A DNA stretch of 64,000 nt, from NCBI GenBank assembly GCA_045599645.1, contig JAZRWI010000004.1, positions 1 to 64,000 of the forward strand, given 5' to 3'. Below the pieces are notes generated by a model. That model was not told where the DNA came from and searched no databases. It was given only the letters and a program-made list of their open reading frames with translations. Below, piece by piece: positions 1 to 8,340 of this stretch. The position numbers were made by a program, and so were the translations under genes. This DNA comes from RUG334 sp045599645. Its GTDB lineage: Bacteria > Muiribacteriota > Ozemobacteria > Ozemobacterales > Ozemobacteraceae. Every line of letters begins with the position of its first letter. Position 1 is the first letter of the stretch.

Positions 1-70
1 AAGGAACTTAATAAAAAAATAAAAAATATTTCATAAGAGCAATTCCCATACAACATAATCACTAAAACTT

Positions 71-115
71 AAACAGTCGTTTATTGGCTTCTGTAGCTGA
101 TAAACGACTGTTTTT
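71..115. terminator. Bidirectional intrinsic terminator after tamB
   Basis: A perfect 14-bp inverted repeat (71-84 with 100-113, arms AAACAGTCGTTTAT / ATAAACGACTGTTT) encloses a 15-nt loop and is followed by a T run on the plus strand. Read on the minus strand it lies about 60 nt past the tamB stop. It could also end a plus-strand gene located before the window. The rest of 1-174 shows nothing else. Confidence 0.75.
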
Positions 116-174
116 AATCTGCTAAACTGTTAAACTTGGGAATTTAACACAAGTTTATAAAAAAGTGAAGAAAA

Positions 175-3100
175 TTACCAGAATTGCCAATCGTAACGGA
201 AACCATATGTCTGATTATTTTCTGGTTCTTCAAATTCTACAGATAATACTAACCCCTTGGGCAATCTATATTCAAATATATAGTTTTCGTCTCTATCACT
301 GTTCATAGTTCCTTCATAAGCCATAAAAATTCTGTCTGTTACGTATTTGCCTATTCGAACATATGATTGTGATTTCCCAGTTTCTTTATCAAAAGCAGAT
401 GTCAGATATAATTCATCAAGATTTAAAGCATTACCTATACTTTCACCAATCAACGATGAAATATATGAATTCTTGAGTCCCTCAAGTACTTCATCTTCAA
501 ATAATTCTTTTGTATCACTGTTCATAGCAGTATTAAGGTCTCTTCCTAATGTTAATAAAGCAATAATATCACCTTCAGACATAGGAGGTGTTGAATATAC
601 TTGCGGTTTAAAATTAGAAATATTACCAGTAAGAGTCAAAAATATCCTAGTACTACCAACTTGCCCTTCTGACTTAACAAAAACATAAGGGTCTATAGTG
701 TTATCAACCCCACCAAATCTTATATCACCATTTTGTATTTTAAATTGTCTTTGTTTAAAGAAAATCTTACCCTGTATAGTAGAAATGCCACCGTCTATAT
801 TTATATTGTCCAAGTCTCCGTTTACTTTAACTTTACCTTTTAATTCAGCATTTACAAAAGGATTCTTAACCCAGAAATTTCTAGGAATTTCAACTTCTAA
901 GAAATACTTTAGAGACTCGAATACTGGCTTTGAATTACTTGATTCAGGAATTAAGCTTGTATTCAGGTTTAATTTTCCTTTTGGAATATATACATATCCT
1001 TTTACATCAGGATTATATATATCACCTGTTAAGTCAATTGATGCACTAGCATTTGATATATCAAGATTCTGGAATGGTAAATCCAGCTTTTCGGCTTTTA
1101 CATGAATATCCAGTTTTCCGAGTGCATTTTTGAAATCAGCATTACCGAAGCCATAGATTTTTCCTTTTCCCATTGTTGCTTCAAGTTTATTAACATTAGT
1201 AATCATATCATCGGTGGTGATATCAAATACAACATTTGTAAAAGCCTTTTTCATCATTGCTAACTGAATTTTATTAGCATTTAAATGTAAGTCACCAGTA
1301 ATTCTAGGATTAGTAGGATTGCCCATAATTGATAATAAAGCCCCTAGATTACCTTCTGCTATTTTTATAATGCTTGGGAAATATTCATTAAAATCTTTAA
1401 TTGGACCTTCAGGAATGGATAATTTAATGTCCAGATTATTAGGAACAAAATTATCAAGATCAATATGCCCTTTCATATCAAAGGAACTATTTTTAAGTTT
1501 TATGTAAGTTTCATTTATGTTAATTATACGGCTATTACCTTCAACATTTGCATGAACTTTCTCAATAGAACGACCTTCGATAGTCAGGTTATCAATATCT
1601 GCAGATGAAGAGTATTTTACATCATCAATTTTTCCATAAATTCTGCTATTTAAAGTAAGATCACCATCAAAATCAATGCCTTTATAACCAAAAAGATTAC
1701 CTAAGGCCTTGGCAGAAAAATTGTCACCATTAATTACAATTGCAATATCTTTATCTGGTGAAAGAATGCCTTCAATAGAAAGTATGCCTAATTTATATTT
1801 AAGTTCCAGTGATCGAAGTTCAGCATTTCCATTCTGATAAATAACGTCTACTGGTTTATTTGTAACAATTACATCATTATCTTTCTGGATTCTTATATTA
1901 TTGATCTTTAGATTTACAAAATCTGGTGTCAAAGAAGCCAAATCCCCCTGAACAACACAACAACCATCCACAAGTATGCAACCATTGTCAAATGCGTCAA
2001 TGTTATGGGCCTGTGGTATGAAAGCAAAATCCGTATTATTTAATTCAAGCTTAAAATTATATGGTTGTCTGGCATCCCACATTAAATCGCCGCTCAATTT
2101 GATTCCAAGCTTATCAAATTCACCGTTTTTTATTTCAAGCTTTTCATCATCAATTGTAACGACACCACCATAATTACCTAAGTCTCGTTCGTTAGTTTTT
2201 AAATGATTTGCAAATACGGAAATATTACCCTTTCTATTTCTATCATCCCAATCTATATCACCTTGAAAATCTATTTCACCTTCTATGCCAGGAATAGCTT
2301 TCTTCACAAATTCCATTCTTTCAAGGTTTAAAGATTCGCCAGTAATAGACCCGGCAAATTTTTTGTTGTTTATAAATTGCCCTGTTACATCAATAGAACC
2401 GCCTAAGCCCCTCACAAACAAATGTTTTAATTCTGCCTCTTTATTGAACCCATCAGCTTCAAGATAAACAGAATCTATATCTTGACCAGCTAGTAATATG
2501 TCTCTACCTTCTACATAAGCCTTCCATATGTTTTCACCATTATTTCTGTTATAGTCTACATAACCGGTGAATACGCCATCAATCTCATCAGATGCTATTT
2601 TAACAGGGAAAAATGGTCTTAATAGTTCAAGACAAAACTGTTGAAAATTAATTCTACAGTTATTTATTTTGCTATTCTTTAAATCTATGAAGCAATAACC
2701 ATCAATAGCCGAGCCATCGATTGGACTAATTACCATTGGGATAAATCCTAGTATATCATTCTTCAATTTTATTTCTGACTTGACAGAATTAAATGGCATA
2801 CTCATTATGTTTATAGAATTAGTCCAAAAATTCAGACTAGCTTCAGGTTCACTTAGACTCCCATGTCCTTCGCCTTCAATATTAAAACTTCCTGAAGCTA
2901 TGTTTTCAGGAACACCAAAGCTGGAAAGGTCAGCATTGTCAATTTTAACCTTAACCTCTACCCCTTTATTTGAAATATATCCTTTTACCCCTATTTCCCC
3001 ACCATTATTTAATAAAAAGTGAGGGTCTGTAATCTTCCAATCGGTACCGGAACCAGTAACCATAGCATCAATATGCTTTGAATTAAATGTATAAAAAGAA

Positions 3101-4545
3101 CCGTTATCCATCGAAACGTCTAAGTTATAAATAGAACTTAGTGGATCAGCCAAATTAAATTCTACAGTAAAAGGTCCGCTGCATTTACCATTAAGAGGAA
3201 CATTAACCATAGAACCTATTTCTTTGAGTTCTATTTCTTTTATGGCACCTTCAAGAATACCTTTAAACTTATTTTCACCGGCAAGCCATATAGTTGAACT
3301 TGCATTAAGTTCGCCTATATAAGTATTCAATATACCTTTTGCTCTTATTATTAATTCCTTGGAAAGATTCCAAGCTACCGCTGCTTTATCCAGTTTCTTT
3401 CCCATAAAAGACCAGTCTTTTGCTGAAAAAATACCAACACCGGAGAAACTGGCAACATCACCATATACTCTACCCTTTAGTCCAATACTGCCAGGAATAA
3501 AATCAAAGTCTGGAACTCCAAGGTTTATTAAATCAGGTTTTGTAAAAGTAAGATTTTCGGCCTTAAAATTAACAGCATAATCAGTCATGTTCCCAAGGTG
3601 TCCTAACCAATCACCTGATATATTTATAACGCCGTTAGCTAATTTGATATCTGAATTAATTTTCCAAGTAGAATTTGACTCTCTTATTGCAGAAACATCA
3701 GCAGCAATTTTGATTCCTTTATAAATAAACTTTGCATTCTTTAAAATAATGCTACCGTAAATGTCTTCATTTAAAAGCTTATCAAGATTTTTAATTGGCT
3801 CGTTAATCTCTTCAACGATGTTTCCATTGTAATTAAGATCAAGATCAAACATGCCATCATCTAAGCCTATACCTATTTCTGAAGAAAAAACACCTAAAGG
3901 TAGACAATCGGCAATATTTTGATGAGAAACTTTTATTGAAAATGATGCATTACCGTCATCAGGGTTGATACTTGACTTAATGAATGTCTTAATTCCGAAA
4001 GGACCATTAGGAATATTTAAATCAACGTCTACAAAGCTTCCGTCTTTCTTCAAATAGGCTGTGTTACTCGATAAATCAAATTCACCATATTTAGTATTGA
4101 TTATGAAACCATTGAGTTCCACTTCATTAGCTGGAATTGAAGGTAATTTGAAAGTTCCGGAAGCTTCAGACAACTGTGGAACAGTTAAGTCGTATTTTAA
4201 ATTATTGATAATAATTCTATCAACAGGTGCATTATTTTGTATTACATTAGATAAATTAGTTCCAGATGCAATTCTTACTGTTGTAGAACCAATACTTATG
4301 AATGGCGTCTGTTCCGTTACTGCCAAAGAAAAGCTGTCTATGGAAACCTCATTCGAAGGTAAATCAATTACAAAATCATTTAGTCCAATGTCTAAGCCAT
4401 AATAATTTTTTGTGAAATCTGATACTTTTGTCTTTACGGAATTTGGTAGACTAAAACGATTGAACAACAGGTAAAAGAACCCTATTGTCAATACAAGCAA
4501 CATTGTTGCCAGGATTATGCCAACTATTTTAAACTTTTTTTTCAA
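175..4545 (-). CDS. tamB: TamB/DUF490 translocation and assembly module protein
   Basis: This 1456-residue protein has one N-terminal membrane segment (about residues 7-29) followed by a very long, repetitive beta-rich region of AsmA/TamB type. The C-terminal ~145 residues carry the DUF490 signature, with a PPMSEGDIIALLTLGRDL-like stretch near residue 1322 and a terminal aromatic-rich strand ending in DWQFW. TamB family proteins are anchored in the inner membrane, span the periplasm as a hydrophobic beta-taco groove and are implicated in lipid transport or outer-membrane protein assembly, usually with a BamA-family partner. No TamA/BamA gene is visible next door, though the window ends just beyond the 3' side. 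The length matches the family (about 1250-1500). The gene is monocistronic: it is separated from the upstream HU gene by a terminator and followed by another. Its presence is the best evidence in the window for a diderm envelope. Confidence 0.85.
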   Translation of the reverse strand: MKKKFKIVGIILATMLLVLTIGFFYLLFNRFSLPNSVKTKVSDFTKNYYGLDIGLNDFVIDLPSNEVSIDSFSLAVTEQTPFISIGSTTVRIASGTNLSNVIQNNAPVDRIIINNLKYDLTVPQLSEASGTFKLPSIPANEVELNGFIINTKYGEFDLSSNTAYLKKDGSFVDVDLNIPNGPFGIKTFIKSSINPDDGNASFSIKVSHQNIADCLPLGVFSSEIGIGLDDGMFDLDLNYNGNIVEEINEPIKNLDKLLNEDIYGSIILKNAKFIYKGIKIAADVSAIRESNSTWKINSDIKLANGVINISGDWLGHLGNMTDYAVNFKAENLTFTKPDLINLGVPDFDFIPGSIGLKGRVYGDVASFSGVGIFSAKDWSFMGKKLDKAAVAWNLSKELIIRAKGILNTYIGELNASSTIWLAGENKFKGILEGAIKEIELKEIGSMVNVPLNGKCSGPFTVEFNLADPLSSIYNLDVSMDNGSFYTFNSKHIDAMVTGSGTDWKITDPHFLLNNGGEIGVKGYISNKGVEVKVKIDNADLSSFGVPENIASGSFNIEGEGHGSLSEPEASLNFWTNSINIMSMPFNSVKSEIKLKNDILGFIPMVISPIDGSAIDGYCFIDLKNSKINNCRINFQQFCLELLRPFFPVKIASDEIDGVFTGYVDYNRNNGENIWKAYVEGRDILLAGQDIDSVYLEADGFNKEAELKHLFVRGLGGSIDVTGQFINNKKFAGSITGESLNLERMEFVKKAIPGIEGEIDFQGDIDWDDRNRKGNISVFANHLKTNERDLGNYGGVVTIDDEKLEIKNGEFDKLGIKLSGDLMWDARQPYNFKLELNNTDFAFIPQAHNIDAFDNGCILVDGCCVVQGDLASLTPDFVNLKINNIRIQKDNDVIVTNKPVDVIYQNGNAELRSLELKYKLGILSIEGILSPDKDIAIVINGDNFSAKALGNLFGYKGIDFDGDLTLNSRIYGKIDDVKYSSSADIDNLTIEGRSIEKVHANVEGNSRIININETYIKLKNSSFDMKGHIDLDNFVPNNLDIKLSIPEGPIKDFNEYFPSIIKIAEGNLGALLSIMGNPTNPRITGDLHLNANKIQLAMMKKAFTNVVFDITTDDMITNVNKLEATMGKGKIYGFGNADFKNALGKLDIHVKAEKLDLPFQNLDISNASASIDLTGDIYNPDVKGYVYIPKGKLNLNTSLIPESSNSKPVFESLKYFLEVEIPRNFWVKNPFVNAELKGKVKVNGDLDNINIDGGISTIQGKIFFKQRQFKIQNGDIRFGGVDNTIDPYVFVKSEGQVGSTRIFLTLTGNISNFKPQVYSTPPMSEGDIIALLTLGRDLNTAMNSDTKELFEDEVLEGLKNSYISSLIGESIGNALNLDELYLTSAFDKETGKSQSYVRIGKYVTDRIFMAYEGTMNSDRDENYIFEYRLPKGLVLSVEFEEPENNQTYGFRYDWQFW

Positions 4546-4645
4546 TTTTAGGACTATATTTTAAGATTTGTTTACGTATTTTTTATGATGATAACATTCT
4601 TGAAAGCTTAATTGCAATAGCTTAGAATTTTAATATTTATTAAGC

Positions 4646-4674
4646 AAAAAAAAACCTACTCTTACGAGTAGGTT
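4646..4674 (-). terminator. Intrinsic terminator of the HU gene
   Basis: A 9-bp stem (4653-4661 with 4666-4674) has a 4-nt loop and is followed on the minus strand by nine T residues. It begins about 15 nt after the HU stop codon and isolates HU from tamB. Confidence 0.85.
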
Positions 4675-4688
4675 CTTTTTAACTAATA

Positions 4689-4970
4689 TTACTTAGCTTT
4701 TGCAACTAAATCCTTGAGGTCTTTACCAGCTTTGAATTTTACAACTTTCTTAGCTGGAATGCTGATAGACTTCTTGGTCTGTGGGTTAACGCCCTTGCGA
4801 GCAGCACGCTTAGCAACTTCGAAAGAACCGAAACCGATCAACTGGATCTTTTCAGATTTCTTGAGAGAATCCTTGAAAGTGTCGATCATGGCTTCAAGAG
4901 CCTTCTGAGCGGTAGCCTGGTTAACAGAAGCTTTGGTTGCTATTTCTTTTACGAGATCAGCTTTATTCAT
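4689..4970 (-). CDS. hup: HU-family nucleoid DNA-binding protein
   Basis: A 93-residue HU/IHF protein of exactly the family's usual size. The GFGSF motif is at residues 46-50, followed by the basic beta arm with VNPQT (61-65) and IPA (71-73) around the intercalating proline. HU binds DNA non-specifically as a dimer, bends it and compacts the nucleoid. The start is fixed by an AAGGAG ribosome binding site immediately upstream. The gene has its own consensus sigma-70 promoter and terminator, so it is a stand-alone, probably highly expressed unit. I cannot tell HU-alpha/beta from IHF subunits by sequence alone, but nothing suggests IHF specificity. Confidence 0.95.
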   Translation of the reverse strand: MNKADLVKEIATKASVNQATAQKALEAMIDTFKDSLKKSEKIQLIGFGSFEVAKRAARKGVNPQTKKSISIPAKKVVKFKAGKDLKDLVAKAK

Positions 4971-5012
4971 CTTAAGAACTCCTTGGTGAGATATGTTTAA
5001 TTCGATGTTGCT

Positions 5013-5041
5013 ATTATATTAAACCTATTAAGTCTTGTCAA
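5013..5041 (-). promoter_or_regulatory. Consensus sigma-70 promoter of the HU gene
   Basis: On the minus strand TTGACA (5036-5041) and TATAAT (5013-5018) are separated by exactly 17 nt, a perfect match to the housekeeping promoter. The predicted leader is about 35 nt and contains the AAGGAG site of the HU gene. Confidence 0.9.
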
Positions 5042-5088
5042 CACCTAATTTTATTTTTTTTATTATAAAAGCTTTGTGAATAATGATT

Positions 5089-5406
5089 TTATTCTAAGGC
5101 CAATATTAAATCACTGAAATAGACAGCGATACAAGCGAATAAACAGACTACAATCAAGTCCTTTTCCTTATAACTTAGATATAAGGATATAATAATACCT
5201 ATTATGGCAGACCCCATTGAAGCCGTGCAGTGAAATGCATCAGGTATAATCATAGAAGCAATAGTTGCAAATGGAACATAATGAAGGAACGATTTGATGA
5301 ATCTATTCTTTATCTCGCCTCTAATAACTGTCATCGGCAAAGCTCTGACCAAATACGTAGCAATGGCCATAACTAATATATGTATATAGATGTTTCCATT
5401 ATTCAT
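5089..5406 (-). CDS. azlD: AzlD-family branched-chain amino acid transport subunit
   Basis: A 105-residue hydrophobic protein with about four membrane segments and the AzlD-typical N-terminal half (YLVRALPMTVIRGEI, residues about 18-32). AzlD is the small subunit that works with AzlC to export branched-chain amino acids and analogues across the inner membrane. The length equals the family norm (about 100-110). Its start overlaps the end of azlC by 8 nt, implying translational coupling. No clear terminator follows; 5042-5088 is only AT-rich. Confidence 0.85.
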   Translation of the reverse strand: MNNGNIYIHILVMAIATYLVRALPMTVIRGEIKNRFIKSFLHYVPFATIASMIIPDAFHCTASMGSAIIGIIISLYLSYKEKDLIVVCLFACIAVYFSDLILALE

Positions 5407-6193
5407 ATAAATCTACTTCCATTGCTTCTTTATGTGCCTTTGCCATTGCGTCGGCTGTAGTTGAGGCAACATCATTATCTGTAACCGGATGAACTATAGC
5501 TGCTATACCAGCAATAACAAAAGTAACAAATAATATTCTTACACCTGAAGACCAGGCACATGTAATAGGAAAAATTGATAAACCATAAGCTAAGGTTAAC
5601 GAAGCAATACAAACATTGCGTATTACTTTATCGCTCTTAGAAGGAGGAACAATAATGGCAAAAAACATCGCATAAATGACAATACCTAGCGTACTTATTA
5701 ATGCAGGAGATAACAGACTTCCAGAATAACACCCACATATAGTTCCTAATGACCAGCTAGGTATGCAAAGTGTCATTAATCCATATGTATAGAACGGGCT
5801 GACTTTTCCAGGCTGGCAACACACAATTCCAAATAACTCATCTGTAATTGGGAAAGCACATATACTCCTGTGAATTAAGGGTAAATCAGAATCATATTTT
5901 TGCGACAGGGAACATGACATTATAAGATATCTTAGATTTAAAACAATCTGGGCTATTGCCATTTCAAAATAGCCGATACCGCCGGGTATTAATGTTAGTG
6001 CTGAAAATTGGCCAGCAGAAGTCATATTAGTAAAGGACATCAAGAAGGCGTCGAACATAGGGAGATGATTCTTTGTAGCCGCTATCCCAAAAGCAAATGA
6101 AACAGCAAAATAAGCAATTGCTATTGGAAGTCCATCTCGCAAGCCGCTTTGCCAATTATCTATGGCGTTTGTCATGCCGTCAAATTTTGACAC
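5399..6193 (-). CDS. azlC: AzlC-family branched-chain amino acid exporter
   Basis: A 264-residue polytopic membrane protein with the AzlC hallmark near the N-terminus (GLRDGLPIAIAYFAVSFAFG, residues about 17-36) and the NLRYLIMS-type segment around 86-93. AzlC forms the main channel of the AzlCD exporter for leucine, isoleucine, valine and toxic analogues. The GTG start at 6193 is preferred because a GAGGT ribosome binding site lies 8 nt upstream; an internal ATG six codons later is the alternative. azlD follows with an 8-nt overlap. A 14-bp perfect palindrome sits about 30 nt upstream and may be an operator. Confidence 0.87.
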   Translation of the reverse strand: MSKFDGMTNAIDNWQSGLRDGLPIAIAYFAVSFAFGIAATKNHLPMFDAFLMSFTNMTSAGQFSALTLIPGGIGYFEMAIAQIVLNLRYLIMSCSLSQKYDSDLPLIHRSICAFPITDELFGIVCCQPGKVSPFYTYGLMTLCIPSWSLGTICGCYSGSLLSPALISTLGIVIYAMFFAIIVPPSKSDKVIRNVCIASLTLAYGLSIFPITCAWSSGVRILFVTFVIAGIAAIVHPVTDNDVASTTADAMAKAHKEAMEVDLYE

Positions 6194-6218
6194 TTATATA
6201 CCTCATTAAGAACACTAT

Positions 6219-6232
6219 TATTACTAGTAATA
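6219..6232. promoter_or_regulatory. Palindrome upstream of azlC, possible operator
   Basis: The 14-nt sequence TATTACTAGTAATA is a perfect palindrome in the azlC leader/promoter region. AzlCD genes are often under amino-acid-responsive control in other bacteria, so a repressor site is plausible, but no regulator is nearby and the inference is weak. Confidence 0.25.
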
Positions 6233-6254
6233 TTCTTTTAATAAAAAATCAATA

Positions 6255-6286
6255 TAAAAAAAATACCTCCAGATAATTGGAGGCAT
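6255..6286 (-). terminator. Intrinsic terminator of the SH3/propeller gene
   Basis: On the minus strand a TGCCTCCA...TGGAGGTA hairpin (6264-6284) with a 6-nt loop is followed by a run of eight Ts. It lies about 20 nt past the stop at 6302. Confidence 0.8.
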
Positions 6287-6301
6287 TTAAAAAACAATCC
6301 G

Positions 6302-8191
6302 TTATTTTCTAAGTTTAATAGAATGGATTCTAAAGCCGCTGCAATTCGAAATAGTATAGTATTTGCCCTTCCAGCCAGTTAATTGTTCCAGTTCTGCATG
6401 TTCGCTTGTAGAACCAAGTTTAGAGAGAGTAATCTTTTGCAGGTATTTACCGTTCATATCATAGCAAAGTATGTAATTAACAGTAGGTCTTGCAGACAAG
6501 TTTCCGCATTGAGAGAAAATGTTTTTACCATCAGTATAAATAGCCTGTCCAGTCATACTATCATTAATCTTCATATGCTGAGCACTAACTGTCTTGATTA
6601 ATTTGAAATTCTGGTCAAAGAAGCCGAATTGTTTATTACTCATCTTTACAACATATTGGTCTTTTACAGGATCATATGAGAAAGAAGCAAAGTTTTTATT
6701 GGTATATTTCTTACCTTTCTTATCCTTAGGATAAACTTTTTTATATCCGGTCAAATCAGTATCTATTTCGCACCAGTAGCTCATTTTATTAGTGCAAGTT
6801 GCAGAATAGATTTTCTTGTTCTTGGTATTGTAGCAGAGTGAATTGCTGTGACCAATCTTACCAATACGTTTAGCTTTTACAATCTTTTTTGTTTTCATGT
6901 TAAGCTTCAGAATCTTAGTATATTGGTTGGTATAGTCACCATTTTTAGCTGAAGTTAAAAGTGCAATATAGAAATAAGTTCCATCACAGCAAATACCTTG
7001 AACATGTGTGAAATCTATTCCACTTTCATCCCAATTACTACCAATGGACTGTTTTTTGTAAACAGAGGTTGTTACCTTACTCGGGCTCAGAAGGTCACCT
7101 AAACCACTAATATATTGATTGTTATTTGTTGAGCCAGATGTCTTAGCTTCAGTTATATTATCTTTCTTAGCTTCAGTTTTATTATCTTTCTTAGTTTCAG
7201 TATTTGTTTTAGTTGTCTTGGCTGTAGTATTTGTTGATGTTTCTTTATCAGACTTTATGATAGTAGTTGGTGTATTAAATGTGACAGTATTGCTATCTTT
7301 TTTGGAAGATTGTGAAGTTGATTCAGAATTATTCGTGTTCGTGTTAGTTTTAGTTTCAGTGTTAATCTTAGTATCAGTATTTGTAGCAGTGTTACTCTTA
7401 CTATCTGTAGTAGCTACCTGCGTTTTGTTATTATCGACATTATTGCTGTCATCTTCATCATCTGCAGCAATTTCTTCTTCATCATCATCACTGTCGTTAT
7501 CAGCAATATCATTAGATTTATTTTCATCAGATGGTTCATCATCGCCATCTGCGTCTGTATCAATTGCTGCCTTTACAACGAAAGCTTCTTTGTTATCAAA
7601 CATAAATTTCCAATAGGTTCCATAATCACCGATAATTTCAATATCTTCACCAGCGTTAAGTTCACCTATTTCGTATCCATCCCTATCATATACTTTTACA
7701 TCTTCTGATACGGTTCCATCATCTGGGTAGTTTTTATTAAACCCTTCAACTTTTACTGCTTTTGAAAGAATATAAGCATCGCCGCCACCCATATTTATAA
7801 TGAACCAGTCACCATCAACACCGGTGATTGTTACTTCTATACCCTTCGCAATCTGCCCGATAATATCACCGAATGGACTCGTTCTGTAATTTTCAAAATC
7901 AGAAATAACTTTACCTTTTTTACCGATGCACTTTTCTAATGAAGATACATTTGTAATAGCCAGAATTTTTCTTTCAGACTCGGGATTAGAAACGCTATTC
8001 TCTACTGCTGTTTCTTCTGATTCTATTTCTACCCTCTTTGATGCGGATTCTTCTTCAGCTTTTTCTTCATAGTATTCCTGAATATCCTGCAATGTAACAC
8101 TTCTAGCAGAATTTATCTCAAAACCGGCTGCATAGGATATAGTTGTTGCTGCAATAGGTAGTATAAAAGCTAATTTTGAAAAATTTTTCAT
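6302..8191 (-). CDS. Secreted protein with two SH3b domains, acidic linker and C-terminal propeller-like domain
   Basis: This 629-residue protein starts with a signal peptide (cleavage after YAA at about 22). Two bacterial SH3-like domains follow at about 90-148 and 160-210. A low-complexity Asp/Glu/Ser/Thr/Asn/Lys-rich linker spans about 211-370. The C-terminal 240 residues have repeated strands of propeller type (for example GICCDGTYFYIAL, KIYSATCTNK, GQAIYTDGKNIFSQC). The linker DNA contains imperfect 24-bp tandem repeats (from 7142) encoding KKDN-TEA units. SH3b domains often bind peptidoglycan, so a wall- or surface-attached role is likely, but the specific function is not recognised. 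An ATG start with a GAGGAT ribosome binding site and an ATTATA-complement -10 element at 8220-8225 support the start. It has its own terminator. Confidence 0.7.
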   Translation of the reverse strand: MKNFSKLAFILPIAATTISYAAGFEINSARSVTLQDIQEYYEEKAEEESASKRVEIESEETAVENSVSNPESERKILAITNVSSLEKCIGKKGKVISDFENYRTSPFGDIIGQIAKGIEVTITGVDGDWFIINMGGGDAYILSKAVKVEGFNKNYPDDGTVSEDVKVYDRDGYEIGELNAGEDIEIIGDYGTYWKFMFDNKEAFVVKAAIDTDADGDDEPSDENKSNDIADNDSDDDEEEIAADDEDDSNNVDNNKTQVATTDSKSNTATNTDTKINTETKTNTNTNNSESTSQSSKKDSNTVTFNTPTTIIKSDKETSTNTTAKTTKTNTETKKDNKTEAKKDNITEAKTSGSTNNNQYISGLGDLLSPSKVTTSVYKKQSIGSNWDESGIDFTHVQGICCDGTYFYIALLTSAKNGDYTNQYTKILKLNMKTKKIVKAKRIGKIGHSNSLCYNTKNKKIYSATCTNKMSYWCEIDTDLTGYKKVYPKDKKGKKYTNKNFASFSYDPVKDQYVVKMSNKQFGFFDQNFKLIKTVSAQHMKINDSMTGQAIYTDGKNIFSQCGNLSARPTVNYILCYDMNGKYLQKITLSKLGSTSEHAELEQLTGWKGKYYTISNCSGFRIHSIKLRK

Positions 8192-8274
8192 TGGTATATC
8201 CTCAAGTTAAGTTTTGTTAATTATACCTTATTTGAAGTCAAAAGTTTACAATTAGTATTCAATGTAATTAAAAT

Positions 8275-8303
8275 TTGACACTGACTACTATTTTTACTAT
8301 TAT
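8275..8303 (+). promoter_or_regulatory. Consensus sigma-70 promoter of metG-tatD-aroB
   Basis: TTGACA (8275-8280) and TATTAT (8298-8303) are spaced by 17 nt. Transcription should start near 8310, leaving a ~30-nt leader with a GAGGT ribosome binding site (8332-8336). The TTG of the -35 box is in frame with metG and could be mistaken for a start codon. Confidence 0.88.
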
Positions 8304-8340
8304 ACGGCTATCATTTTTTCGTAACACTATCGAGGTATAT

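Noticed and set aside
7119..7616. A 165-residue plus-strand reading frame inside the SH3/propeller gene
   Set aside because: It is the antisense of the low-complexity linker, giving a Val/Leu/Ser-rich string with no ribosome binding site.
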